This document shows, one piece after another, positions 9,077-17,771 of a stretch of DNA of 64,000 nucleotides. The translations under genes were made by a program, and so were the position numbers. The notes beneath the pieces are model-generated. The model searched no databases. It saw only the letters and a program-made list of their open reading frames with translations, and was not told the DNA's origin. Within the stretch, counting starts at the first letter, position 1. Each line of letters opens with the position of its first letter. Source of the DNA: Goodfellowiella coeruleoviolacea (GTDB taxonomy: Bacteria; Actinomycetota; Actinomycetes; Mycobacteriales; Pseudonocardiaceae); contig NZ_JAMTCK010000005.1 of the NCBI RefSeq assembly GCF_024171785.1, forward strand, positions 215,591-279,590, in the 5' to 3' direction.

Positions 9077-11059
9077 TTAGCGGCCCTGACGTCGCCACTG
9101 CGTGGCCGTGCTGAACACCCCGGCCAGCGGCGCGCCCTCGGACACCCCGGAGACCTCGTCGGGCAGTACCGCGAGGGTGTCCGCCACCTGGAACAGCGGG
9201 ATGGCCACGAACTGCTGCCACAGCGCCGGTTCCAGCTCGGCGAGCACGTCGGCCAGGGGCCGCTGGCCGGTCAGCGCGGCGTCGATGGCGGGTTGCAGCG
9301 CGCGGTCGCAGAAGCCGGCCAGGTTGGCCGGGACCGCGGTGGTGCCGTCCGGCAGCGCGCTGGCGCAGCCGAACGTGTCGGCCAGCGTCGCGGCCGGGTC
9401 GCCGTTGTCCAGCCGGGGCACCACCGCGATGTCCACGGCGTCCGCGTCGCCGGTCCGGGACGGCGGCTCGGTGCCGGCGTCACCGGTGGGCCGGGCCGGG
9501 GTGCTGGACGGCGCCACCTCCGGGGCCTGCTCGCCCTGCAGCTGCTCGTAGAGCTGCTTGCCGGGCGGCGTGCGCAGCTCCACCTGGATGCCGGCCTGGG
9601 TGAGCTGGCGCTGCACCTGGCCGGCGATGGACACGTACTGCGCGGATTCGGCGGGCGCGGCCACCACCAGCTTCAGCGGCGTGTCCTGGCGCGTCCAGGT
9701 GTCGTCCTGCCTGGTGAACCCCGACTCGCCGAGCAGCTGCTCGGTGCGCGCCGGATCGGGCGCGGCCGGCGGCGCCCCGGCCGGCAGGGTGGCCGCGTAC
9801 CCGGGCCGGGACGGCAGCAGCACCTGGGCGTCCGCGCGCAGCTGGGCGGACGGCCCGCTGCCGGTGCCCACCGCGATCAGCGCGTCCCGGTCCAGCGCGG
9901 CGGCCACGGCCGCGCGCACCCGCACGTCGGCCAGGCGCGGGCTGGCCGGCCGCAGCAGCAGCTGGGCCACCTCGGGCCGGGGCACGGTGGCGGTGGTCGG
10001 CGGCGTGGCCGGCCGGGTGCTGGTGGGCGCGCCGCTGGACGGGCCGGCGGGATCGGTACCGGCGGGATCAGCGCCAGCGGGGTCGGTGCCGGTCGCCCCG
10101 GTGCCGGTGGGACCCGTGCCGGTGGTGCCGGTGGGGCTGGTGGGCCCGGCCGGGCCGGAACTGCTCGCGGTGGTGGACTGGGCGGCGGTGGTCAGGTCGG
10201 CCAGCAGCCGGGTGGTGATGGCGTCGGCGCGCAGCACGGCCACCTGGTTGTCCCCGGTGCCCAGCGCGGTCACCACCTCGGGCTGGCTGGCCCGGCGCAG
10301 GGTGACCCGCTCCGGCACGACCGCCCGGCCCCAGTACCGGTCGTTGCGCTCCAGCACGATCTCGCCCCGGCCGCGGTCCAGCGTGCGCACGGCGAACGGC
10401 CCGCCCACGGCGGGGAACCCGTCGGCCAGCGCGTTGGCCCACCCGCCGGGCGCGTCCTTGAGCAGGTGCGCCGGCAGCAGGTTGGCGAACAGCGAGCGCC
10501 ACCCCGGGTAGGGCTTGGCGAAGGTGACCACCACGATCTTGCCGCCCTCGCGCGAGCTGATGTCGGAGATCAGCCGGTAGCCGGCCGGGTCGACGGTGCC
10601 CGGCTCGGCGCGCATGCGCTGCCACAGGTAGACGAAGTCCTCGGCGGCGATGGGCGCGCTGTCCGACCAGGTCGCCTCGCGCTTGATCGCGTAGGTGACG
10701 GTGAACGGCTCGGCCGAACTCACCTCGGCCGAGTCCATCAGCGACCGGTCCAGCACCGGGTTGCCGTCGCTGCCCGGCCGGAACACCGAGGGCAGCAGCA
10801 GCGAGGACAGCGCGGTGGTGACCGTGGACTCGTCGGCCAGGGTGTGCGGGTTGTAGCCACCGCTGACCTGGTCGACGCCCACCACCACCTCGTTGAGGCT
10901 CTCCTGTTTGGGCGGCGGCGATGACGTGGTCGGCGCCGGGGTGACCAGCGGTGGCGGCGGGGTGTTGGTGCAGCCGGCGAGCACGCCGAGGCCCAGGACG
11001 AGCAGCAGTGCGAGCACGCGGCGCCCCCGTGCCGCGGTGGCCTCCCCGGACCAGGACAT
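9077..11059 (-). CDS. ABC transporter family substrate-binding lipoprotein, atypical
   Basis: A second SBP_bac_5-type lipoprotein, 660 aa. The ATG at 11059 follows GGGAGG at a good spacing; the signal peptide ends in VLAGC with Cys30, followed by a Pro/Thr-rich linker. The middle of the protein (DNA about 10015-10150) holds a low-complexity insert made of repeating G-T-G-P-T / D-P-A-G units. The usual ligand-pocket region is poorly conserved by eye. It has no permease of its own and probably shares, or diverged from, the system encoded downstream; a sensory or cell-wall role is possible. Confidence 0.8.
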   Translation of the reverse strand: MSWSGEATAARGRRVLALLLVLGLGVLAGCTNTPPPPLVTPAPTTSSPPPKQESLNEVVVGVDQVSGGYNPHTLADESTVTTALSSLLLPSVFRPGSDGNPVLDRSLMDSAEVSSAEPFTVTYAIKREATWSDSAPIAAEDFVYLWQRMRAEPGTVDPAGYRLISDISSREGGKIVVVTFAKPYPGWRSLFANLLPAHLLKDAPGGWANALADGFPAVGGPFAVRTLDRGRGEIVLERNDRYWGRAVVPERVTLRRASQPEVVTALGTGDNQVAVLRADAITTRLLADLTTAAQSTTASSSGPAGPTSPTGTTGTGPTGTGATGTDPAGADPAGTDPAGPSSGAPTSTRPATPPTTATVPRPEVAQLLLRPASPRLADVRVRAAVAAALDRDALIAVGTGSGPSAQLRADAQVLLPSRPGYAATLPAGAPPAAPDPARTEQLLGESGFTRQDDTWTRQDTPLKLVVAAPAESAQYVSIAGQVQRQLTQAGIQVELRTPPGKQLYEQLQGEQAPEVAPSSTPARPTGDAGTEPPSRTGDADAVDIAVVPRLDNGDPAATLADTFGCASALPDGTTAVPANLAGFCDRALQPAIDAALTGQRPLADVLAELEPALWQQFVAIPLFQVADTLAVLPDEVSGVSEGAPLAGVFSTATQWRRQGR

Positions 11060-11489
11060 GGCCACCTCCCAGTCCTTCGGCGTCATCACTACCCGTCGTC
11101 GGAGTCTCACTGTGGGCGGTCCATCCTCGCCGCAACCGTGCCGGCCGCGCACACCACCCCCCGGGCGGGGCGGCCGGCACCACCCCCGCTCCGGCACCGC
11201 CGGTCCGGCCCCGTCCCCCGTTCTCTTGGACGTTCCACCCGGCCGTTGGTTCCGGTCAACCGCGCGCGCTCCGCCCGAACAGGGGGCGCGACGCGCGGCG
11301 GCACGGGCCGGGGCCCGGCGGGTCAGGCGGCTGGTCAGGCCGGGCGGGTGGCCGGGTCAGGCCCGAGCGGGACGGCGGGCCCAGCCCGGGCGGGTCAGCC
11401 CAGGCGGGTCAGCCCCGGCCGGTCAGCCCAGGCGGGTCAGCCCAGGTGGGCCAGCCCAGGCAGGTCGGCTCGGTGATCGGCTCGGCCGG
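11060..11489. other. Intergenic region downstream of typA
   Basis: This 430-bp GC-rich gap separates the typA stop from the lipoprotein start. Its notable content is the 14-bp tandem repeat at 11378-11461, listed separately. The part nearest the lipoprotein gene should hold its promoter; no clear motif was seen. Confidence 0.4.
11378..11461. repeat. 14-bp tandem repeat, six units
   Basis: Six consecutive 14-base units fit the consensus GGGTCAGCCCAGGC with one to three mismatches each (unit starts at 11378, 11392, 11406, 11420, 11434, 11448). The period is not a multiple of three and the tract lies 28 bp beyond the typA stop, so it is non-coding. Confidence 0.85.
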
Positions 11490-13436
11490 TCAGGCGCGGT
11501 CGCGCGCCTTGGCCCTGGCCCGCTCCCTGGCCCGCTGCGAGCCCTCCAGCACGGTCTTGCGCACCCGGACCACATCGGGGGCCACCTCGACGCACTCGTC
11601 GGCGGCGCAGAACTCCAGCGCCTCCTCCAGCCCCAGCTTGCGCGGCCGGGCCAGCCGCTCCAGTTCGTCGGCGGTGGACGAGCGGACGTTGGTGAGCTTC
11701 TTCTCCCGGCAGACGTTCACGTCCAGGTCCTCGGCCCTGGGGTTCTCGCCGACCACCATGCCCTCGTAGACGTCGGCGCCGGGCTCGACGAAGAACGTGC
11801 CCCGGTCGGCCAGCTGCATCATGGCGTAGGCGGTCACCGTGCCGGTGCGGTCGGCCACCAGCGAACCGCTGTGCCTGGTGCGCAGCTCACCCACCCACGG
11901 CTGGTAGCCGTCGAACACGTGGTGGGCGATGCCGGTGCCCCTGGTCTCGGTGAGGAACTCGGTGCGGAAGCCGATCAGGCCGCGCGAGGGCACCACGTAG
12001 TCCAGCTTCACCCGGCCGGTGCCGTGTCCGCTCATGCTCTCCATCCGGCCCTTGCGGCCGGCCAGCAGCTGGGTGATGGCGCCGAGGTGCTCCTCGGGCG
12101 CGTCCACGGTCAGCCGCTCGAACGGCTCGCACAGCTTGCCGTCGATGGTCCTGGTCACCACCTGCGGCTTGCCCACGGTGAGTTCGAAGCCCTCCCGGCG
12201 CATGGTCTCCACCAGCACGGCCAGTGCCAGCTCGCCCCGGCCCTGCACCTCCCAGGCGTCCGGCCGCTCGGTGGGCAGCACCCGCACGCTCACGTTGCCG
12301 ACCAGCTCGGCGTCCAGCCGGGCCTTGAGCAGGCGCGCGGTCAGCTTGGTGCCGCCGCCCCGGCCGGACAGCGGCGAGGTGTTCACCCCGATGGTCATGG
12401 AGATCGCCGGCTCGTCCACGGTGATCCTGGGCAGCGGCTGCGGGTCGTCCGGGTCGGCCAGGGTGTCGCCGATGGTGATGTCCGGGATGCCGGCGATGGC
12501 CACCAGGTCACCGGCGTGCGCGCGCTCGGTGGGCACCCGGTCCAGCGCCTCGGTGATCAGCAGCTCGGTGATGCGCACCCGCTCGGCCGAGCCGTCCTCG
12601 CGGCACCAGGCCACGGTCTGGCCCTTGCGCAGGGTGCCGGCGTGGATCCGGCACAGCGCGATCCGGCCCAGGAAGCTGGACGCGTCCAGGTTGGTGACCA
12701 GCGCGCGCAGCGGCGCGTCCGGGTCGGCGGTGGGCGGCGGCACGTGCGCGAGCAGCGTGTCGAACAGCGGGGTGAGGTCGGGCGAGTCGGGCAGGTCGCC
12801 GTCGGCGGGCTGGGTCAGGCTGGCCCGGCCGGCCCTGGCCGAGGCGTAGACCACGGGCAGGTCGAGCACGGCGTCCAGGTCGATCGCGGCGCCCTCCGCG
12901 CCGTCCTCGCCGCCGAGGTCGCTGGCCAGGTCCAACAGCAGGTCGTGGGTCTCCTCGACGACCTCGGAGATCCGGGCGTCCGGCCGGTCGACCTTGTTCA
13001 CCACCAGCACCACGGGCAGGCCGGCGGCCAGGGTCTTGCGCAGCACGAACCTGGTCTGCGGCAGCGGGCCCTCGCTGGCGTCGACCAGCAGCAGCACGCC
13101 GTCCACCATGGACAGCCCGCGCTCCACCTCACCGCCGAAGTCGGCGTGGCCCGGGGTGTCCACCACGTTGATGGTCACCGGGCCGTCCGGGGTCTCCCGG
13201 CGCACCGCGGTGTTCTTCGCGAGGATGGTGATGCCCTTCTCGCGCTCCAGCTCGCCGGAGTCGAGCACCCGGTCGACCGGCTCGGCGCGGGCGGAGAAGG
13301 CGCCGGACTGCCGCAGCATGGCGTCGACGAGCGTGGTCTTGCCGTGGTCGACGTGCGCGACGATCGCGACGTTGCGCAGGTCGGCGCGCAACTGACTGGG
13401 GCGCAGCGGACGTGGCGCTTCGATGCTTGTGGGCAC
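11490..13436 (-). CDS. typA: Ribosome-associated translational GTPase TypA/BipA
   Basis: TypA binds the ribosome and assists large-subunit assembly and stress responses. The 648-residue protein has the elongation-factor-type GTPase core: P-loop AHVDHGKTT, switch II GHADFGG, and NKVD, then EF-G-like domains and the TypA C-terminal domain. I chose the GTG at 13436, about 20 residues before the conserved LRNVAIVAHVDHG block, with GGGAG eight bases upstream. Its Arg-rich C-terminal tail is longer than in E. coli. Confidence 0.93.
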   Translation of the reverse strand: MPTSIEAPRPLRPSQLRADLRNVAIVAHVDHGKTTLVDAMLRQSGAFSARAEPVDRVLDSGELEREKGITILAKNTAVRRETPDGPVTINVVDTPGHADFGGEVERGLSMVDGVLLLVDASEGPLPQTRFVLRKTLAAGLPVVLVVNKVDRPDARISEVVEETHDLLLDLASDLGGEDGAEGAAIDLDAVLDLPVVYASARAGRASLTQPADGDLPDSPDLTPLFDTLLAHVPPPTADPDAPLRALVTNLDASSFLGRIALCRIHAGTLRKGQTVAWCREDGSAERVRITELLITEALDRVPTERAHAGDLVAIAGIPDITIGDTLADPDDPQPLPRITVDEPAISMTIGVNTSPLSGRGGGTKLTARLLKARLDAELVGNVSVRVLPTERPDAWEVQGRGELALAVLVETMRREGFELTVGKPQVVTRTIDGKLCEPFERLTVDAPEEHLGAITQLLAGRKGRMESMSGHGTGRVKLDYVVPSRGLIGFRTEFLTETRGTGIAHHVFDGYQPWVGELRTRHSGSLVADRTGTVTAYAMMQLADRGTFFVEPGADVYEGMVVGENPRAEDLDVNVCREKKLTNVRSSTADELERLARPRKLGLEEALEFCAADECVEVAPDVVRVRKTVLEGSQRARERARAKARDRA

Positions 13437-14088
13437 GCGAGGGCTCCCGATTGCTGTTCGGTGGGGTACGGCCAGCGGCGACGGCACTCGCGGCCGTCCT
13501 CAAGGTTACCCTGCCGACACACCGTGATCGACGTCACTGAACAGTCCGGGTAGCCGCGACTTTCGCCCCGGACACCGGGCACCGTGGCCGGTGGGCGCAC
13601 GGAGAAAGCGCGGGTAAACACGTGTTGACCTGAGCACGCGTCCGACCGACCGTTTCAGGCCGGGTATTTGTCGCCCCATGCACAGGTAAAGAAAAACGAA
13701 AAGCGGAAGGTCAAAAAGAACGTCAGGACCGGCGCCGGTCACATTACGAATGCGCGACATCGAGGTCGCGGAATGGACAGTTAACACCGTTGGCAAAACA
13801 ACCGCCGGGGCAGCCCCGAGGGCTGACGGAGAAAGAAATGGAGATCGCGGCCGCGATTCGATCACGCGCCGGCACGGCGTGCCGGCCGCAACTGCTGGCT
13901 GGGCTGGCTCGATCGGTTCTGGTCGGGTGTCGGGTCGGGTGGCGACACCCGGTCGACGAGCAGTTCGCGACGCGCGGCGCCGGGTGGACGCCGTGGCCGC
14001 CGCCGGCGGCACCGGGGTCGGGTTCGCACTCGCCGTCGTTCTCGCCACCAGCTGGCGGCGGTGTGCTGTCAGGTGGTCCGCACCGCCC
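13437..14088. other. Long intergenic region with a lower-GC island
   Basis: This 650-bp gap lies upstream of typA. From about 13640 to 13860 the sequence is distinctly A/T-richer, with purine runs such as AAGAAAAACGAAAAG, and probably holds the typA promoter. From 13860 to 14088 it becomes GC-rich and shows fragments of coding-like composition that change frame (for example a short hydrophobic run near 13990-14050). That could be the remnant of a decayed gene, but no intact gene is supported. Confidence 0.4.
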
Positions 14089-14391
14089 TCAGCTGGCCGC
14101 CAGCATCTCGTTCACCCTGGACAGCTCGGGTGCGGTCATGGTGACCTGGAACGAGACCACGTCGTAGCGGGCCATGTGGCGAATGGCGAACGGGTCGGTC
14201 GCCAGCAACGCGTCGAGCTTGCCGCGCGGCATCGTTCTGGCCAGGATGACCCCGCCGACGCGCGGCTGCTGCCGCCCCGACGCGAGGAAGTGGCCGGCCT
14301 CGTACTGACGGTTCAACCAGTCGAGGTGATCCGGCAGGACGTAGTCAATTTCGTCCAGTGGCTTCGTGTAGGTGAGCAGCACGATGTACAT
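14089..14391 (-). CDS. YciI family protein
   Basis: A 100-residue ferredoxin-like-fold protein beginning MYIVLLTYTKPLDEID, with the family His-Asp pair in DHLDWL and the A-R-T-MPRG and DPF blocks of YciI/YCII proteins. These act as small dimeric enzymes or regulators with a putative His-Asp catalytic pair; the substrate is unknown. The ATG at 14391 gives the expected family length. It stands alone. Confidence 0.85.
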   Translation of the reverse strand: MYIVLLTYTKPLDEIDYVLPDHLDWLNRQYEAGHFLASGRQQPRVGGVILARTMPRGKLDALLATDPFAIRHMARYDVVSFQVTMTAPELSRVNEMLAAS

Positions 14392-14785
14392 AGCCCGATG
14401 GTAGACCCGCACCCGGCCGCCAAACACATGACAATGCGTTCTATGCGCCGTCTTTACGCGGTCAAAATGGCCACTCTTGGCAACCGCGAGGACGATGGGT
14501 AACCAACAAGGCGGTAGTGCGCGCCGACCGGCTGATCGATAAGCCGGGGCGACCGGACCGGCCGTGATCTCAATCGATTCAGCAGAGCCGACAGCAGGGG
14601 GACATCTACCACAATGGGGCGATCTTCCGTATTGCCCCATTTGCCACCAATGGCGTGAAGTGCGGTTTGTGTGAAAGTCCCGACGCGGCCGGCCAGGACC
14701 GCGTGTTCTCCCGTCCGGGTCCCGGTCCGCCGGCCAGTGCCGCGGATCCGGGGTGGCCGGGCGGGCGCGGGGTCGCCGGTGGTGG
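14392..14785. other. Intergenic region with two inverted repeats
   Basis: This 394-bp stretch is less GC-rich than average. It holds CCGGCT (14528-14533) / AGCCGG (14542-14547) with an 8-base loop, and AATGGGGC (14613-14620) / GCCCCATT (14634-14641) with a 13-base loop. Either could be an operator or terminator for the leftward genes on both sides; neither has a T tract. Confidence 0.4.
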
Positions 14786-15859
14786 TCAGGGTGCGGCAGC
14801 GGTGAGCAGTCGGCGCAGCGCGGGCACCAGGGCGCGGTCGGCGGGCAGCCAGTCCAGCGCGGCCAGCTCGGCCGGGTCCACCCAGCGCAGCGCCCGGTGT
14901 TCGACCGCGGTCGGCTCGGCGTCCGGGTCGGCGAGGGTGGCCGCGTACACCCGCAGCAGCAGGTCCGCGGTCAGCGGCAGGTCCGGGCCGAGCGGCTGGT
15001 CGACGCGCACGGCCACGCCGAGTTCCTCGGCGCACTCGCGCACCACGGCCTTGGCGTCGGTCTCCCCCGGTTCCACCCGTCCGCCGGGCAGCTCCCACCG
15101 GCCGGCCGCCTCGGCCGGGTAGGCCCGCTGCTGGGCGAGCAGGCGGCCGTCGCGCACGATCGCCGCGCCAACCACCACCCGCCCCCGGGCCAGCCGCTCG
15201 GCCCGACAACGCACGGCAACGGCCCTGGCCGCCAACAGCCGCAGCACCCGCCGGCGCACCAGCACCACGTCCAGCACCCGGCCCAGCGCGCCGCCCGGGG
15301 ACGTCCAGTCCACCGTGTCCCGCACCAGGGTGCCGCCGCCGGTGGGGGTCAGCGCGGTGCGCGCCTCGCCGGCCGGCAGCAGCCCGGCCACCAGCCGCCA
15401 GGTGATGCCCGACTCGGTCACCGCCACCACCCGGGCGGTCACCGGCACGGCCAGCCACCGCCCCGCGCGCCCCGCGCGACCCGCGCGCTGGCCGCTGGCC
15501 GTGGCGCCCACGCCGGCCGCCGGTGCCTTCCCGCCGGCCGCCGGGGCGTTCACGCCGGCAGCTGGAGCATTCGCGCTGGCAGCTGGGTGGTTCGCACTGG
15601 CAGCTGGGTGGTTCGCGCTGGCAGCTGGGTGGTTCGCGCCGGTAGCTGCGGCGTTCGCGCCGGCTCTGGCGCCGCCGAGAAGGGGGACCGACAGGCACAG
15701 CTCGTCCCCGACCGCGAGCACCGTGCCGTCCCCCCGCCGCACCCTGGCAGTCATACCGGCGCGGGCAGCGGCCGCCCGGAGGAGTCCGACATCGAGCAGG
15801 GCAGCGGCAACGGTTCTGACCGGGGCGTCAGCCAACGTGGTGGCATGCAGGACAGGCAC
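14786..15859 (-). CDS. SRPBCC/START-like domain fused to a NUDIX (MutT-like) hydrolase
   Basis: A 357-residue protein with two parts. The C-terminal part has a complete NUDIX box, beginning GGRVEPGETDAK and ending RECAEELGV (about residues 259-282), typical of MutT-like nucleotide pyrophosphohydrolases. The N-terminal part resembles a polyketide-cyclase/START (SRPBCC) fold, but its middle is interrupted by about six seven-residue repeats (NHPAASA type) encoded by a 21-bp tandem repeat. I chose the GTG at 15859 (start VPVLHATTL); upstream sequence is low-complexity. Likely cleans damaged nucleotides; the N-terminal ligand is unknown. Confidence 0.8.
   Translation of the reverse strand: MPVLHATTLADAPVRTVAAALLDVGLLRAAAARAGMTARVRRGDGTVLAVGDELCLSVPLLGGARAGANAAATGANHPAASANHPAASANHPAASANAPAAGVNAPAAGGKAPAAGVGATASGQRAGRAGRAGRWLAVPVTARVVAVTESGITWRLVAGLLPAGEARTALTPTGGGTLVRDTVDWTSPGGALGRVLDVVLVRRRVLRLLAARAVAVRCRAERLARGRVVVGAAIVRDGRLLAQQRAYPAEAAGRWELPGGRVEPGETDAKAVVRECAEELGVAVRVDQPLGPDLPLTADLLLRVYAATLADPDAEPTAVEHRALRWVDPAELAALDWLPADRALVPALRRLLTAAAP
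15528..15653. repeat. 21-bp in-frame tandem repeat (six units) in the NUDIX fusion gene
   Basis: Six 21-base units run from 15528 to 15653, the central three nearly identical (TTCGCGCTGGCAGCTGGGTGG type). The period keeps the reading frame and encodes repeated NHPAASA/NAPAAG peptides on the minus strand. Confidence 0.9.
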
Positions 15860-16325
15860 CGCCCGATCGTGCCGCACCGCCCCAGCCGTCAGTCCACCGT
15901 GTCGGCGTCCACCGTGTTGTCCAGCTGTCCGGGCCCACCCCGCCAGGGGCGGCTGTGTCTGGGCCACTGGTGGGCTGGGCCACTGGAGTGTGGCCCGCTG
16001 GTGTGTGGGGCGGTGTGCCTGGGGCCCCGGCTGGGGCGGTGTGTCCGGGCCACCGGGTGCTGGCGGCTGGTGGGGCGCGGTGGTCGCGGGGGTGGGGCCG
16101 GCGCTTGTACCACAGAAGCCGGGGCCGGTGTGGACGATCCCCCGATCGAGGATGGGGTTGTCCACAGCGCACCGGGTTGTCCACAGGCACTGCTCGGCCG
16201 GCTGTTTTCGCAGGTGGGGGCGGATAGACTGGCCCTGGGGCCGCCCCCGGGAGGGTGGGGGGTGCGCGGGTTCGCGTCGCTGGCCACACCCCGCACCGGC
16301 GGTCGGGTGCCGGTTGGGGGGGCGG
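15860..16325. other. Intergenic region with G-rich repeats and two DnaA-box-like sites
   Basis: This 466-bp gap lies between two leftward genes. From 15950 to 16110 it is strongly G-rich with repeated GGGCGGTGTG-like units. Two perfect TTGTCCACA nonamers occur at 16158-16166 and 16177-16185 in the same orientation. A hairpin at 16216-16248 is listed separately. The NUDIX gene promoter should be here. Confidence 0.5.
16216..16248 (-). terminator. Hairpin downstream of the histidine kinase gene
   Basis: GGGGGCGG (16216-16223) pairs perfectly with CCGCCCCC (16241-16248) across a 17-base loop, 77 bp past the kinase stop codon. It is a plausible terminator for the two-component operon. Confidence 0.45.
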
Positions 16326-17771
16326 TCAGCGCACGGCTGGCCAGCGGGCCTCCACGCGGGCGCCGCCCTCGGGTGAGGCGGCCGCCCACACCCGTCCGCC
16401 TCGCCGCCGCACCGTGGCCGCGACCAGGGCGAGGCCCAGGCCGAAACCGCCGCTGCCGCGTCCCCGGTCCGCCTCGACCCGGTAGAACCGGTCGAACACG
16501 CGTTCCCGGTGTTCGGCGGGGATGCCGTGCCCGTCGTCGTCCACCAGCAGCCGCACCTCCCGGCCCGCCGGCAGCACCGACACCCGGATCAGCGCCCGGG
16601 CGTAGCGCGCGGCATTGCGCAGCAGGTTGTCCACGACCAGGTCGACCTCGGCCTGCGGCGCCCACACCAGGCAGGCGTTCAGCGGCGCGTCGAGCCGCAC
16701 CGGCGGGCCGGCGTCGGCCATCCGGTCGATCGCGGCCTGCGCGACCAGCACCACGTCGACCGGCTGCCCAGCCACCACCTGGCCGGACACCACCCGGTTG
16801 GCGCCGGCCGGCCCCGCCACCAGCGGGCGACCAGTCGGCTGGCCGGGGTCCAGGCCGGGGCGCGCCGCACCGGGAACCAGTTCCTCCGCGTCCGAGCGGG
16901 ACAGGGTGAGCAGCGCGTCGAGCAGGTCGGACAGGCGTTCGGACTCCTCCGCCACGGCCTGCAGCACCTCCTGCGCGAACTCCGGGTCGGGGTGCATCAC
17001 CGCCACCTCGGCCTGGGCCCGCACCGACGCGACCGGCGAGCGCAGTTCGTGCGCGGCGTCCCCGGTGAACCTGCGCAGCCGCTCGGTGGCCTCGTCGCGC
17101 CTGGCCAGCAGGGCGTTCAACGCCTCGGCCAGCGCGCGCAGCTCGTCCTTGGCCTCGGGCACGGGCAGCCGCCGCCCGGCGGGCAGCTCACCCGCTGCCG
17201 CGCGCATCCGCTCCACCGGCCGTAGTGCCGACCGGGCGGCCAGCCAGGTGGCCGTGCCCACGAACGCCGCGCCGACCAGCGCGGCCACCGCCAGCCAGCG
17301 GGTGACCTGGCCGACCGCGGGCACGTATCCGACCAGGGCCATGCCGGCCACCACCAGCCTGGGCAGGCCGGTCGGGTCGTACACCACCTGGCCAAGCCAC
17401 CGGTGCGGCGGGTCGCCGGTCAGCTGGAGCACCTTGTCGCCCGCCTTGAGCTGGCGCACCTCGCCGGGGCTCAGCTCGACCGGGTCGCCGCCGTCGGCCG
17501 GCGCGCCGGCGGTGTCCAGCACGCGCAACTGGATGCCCTGGCCCTCGCGGTCGACCGGCCGGCCCTGGGCGACCTGGGTCGAGGCCCTGGTCAGTGCGGT
17601 GCCCAGCTCGCCGTCCACCGCGTCCACGAAGATCGCGCCGCCGAAGCTGGCGACCGCGCTGGTCAACGCCAGCAGGCAGGCCAGGGTGACGCCGGTGGCC
17701 GCCACCGTGATGCGGTAGCGGAGGCTGCGCCGCAGCCACCACGCCCGCAGCCGGCGGGGTCCACCGATCAC
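16326..17771 (-). CDS. Two-component sensor histidine kinase
   Basis: Membrane sensor, 481 aa. Two helices (about residues 21-45 and 158-180) flank an extracellular sensor region, followed by HAMP and a HisKA domain with the H-box AAHELRSP (His241), an N-box DNLLRNAARYA, and ATPase G-boxes DDGHGIP and GFGLGLAL. The GTG at 17771 overlaps the regulator stop codon (GTGA at 17768-17771), so the two are co-translated. The signal is unknown; the partner regulator is the upstream gene. Confidence 0.92.
   Translation of the reverse strand: MIGGPRRLRAWWLRRSLRYRITVAATGVTLACLLALTSAVASFGGAIFVDAVDGELGTALTRASTQVAQGRPVDREGQGIQLRVLDTAGAPADGGDPVELSPGEVRQLKAGDKVLQLTGDPPHRWLGQVVYDPTGLPRLVVAGMALVGYVPAVGQVTRWLAVAALVGAAFVGTATWLAARSALRPVERMRAAAGELPAGRRLPVPEAKDELRALAEALNALLARRDEATERLRRFTGDAAHELRSPVASVRAQAEVAVMHPDPEFAQEVLQAVAEESERLSDLLDALLTLSRSDAEELVPGAARPGLDPGQPTGRPLVAGPAGANRVVSGQVVAGQPVDVVLVAQAAIDRMADAGPPVRLDAPLNACLVWAPQAEVDLVVDNLLRNAARYARALIRVSVLPAGREVRLLVDDDGHGIPAEHRERVFDRFYRVEADRGRGSGGFGLGLALVAATVRRRGGRVWAAASPEGGARVEARWPAVR

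Noticed and set aside
13790-14167. A 125-residue rightward gene beginning at a TTG codon
   Set aside because: No ribosome site, little GC bias at third positions, and it runs antisense into the YciI gene.
14613-14641. Intrinsic terminator for the NUDIX fusion gene
   Set aside because: The 8-bp stem is 145 bp from the stop codon, has a long loop and no T tract; it could equally be an operator.
16158-16185. Chromosomal origin of replication
   Set aside because: Only two DnaA boxes are present and none of dnaA, dnaN, recF or gyrB lies nearby.
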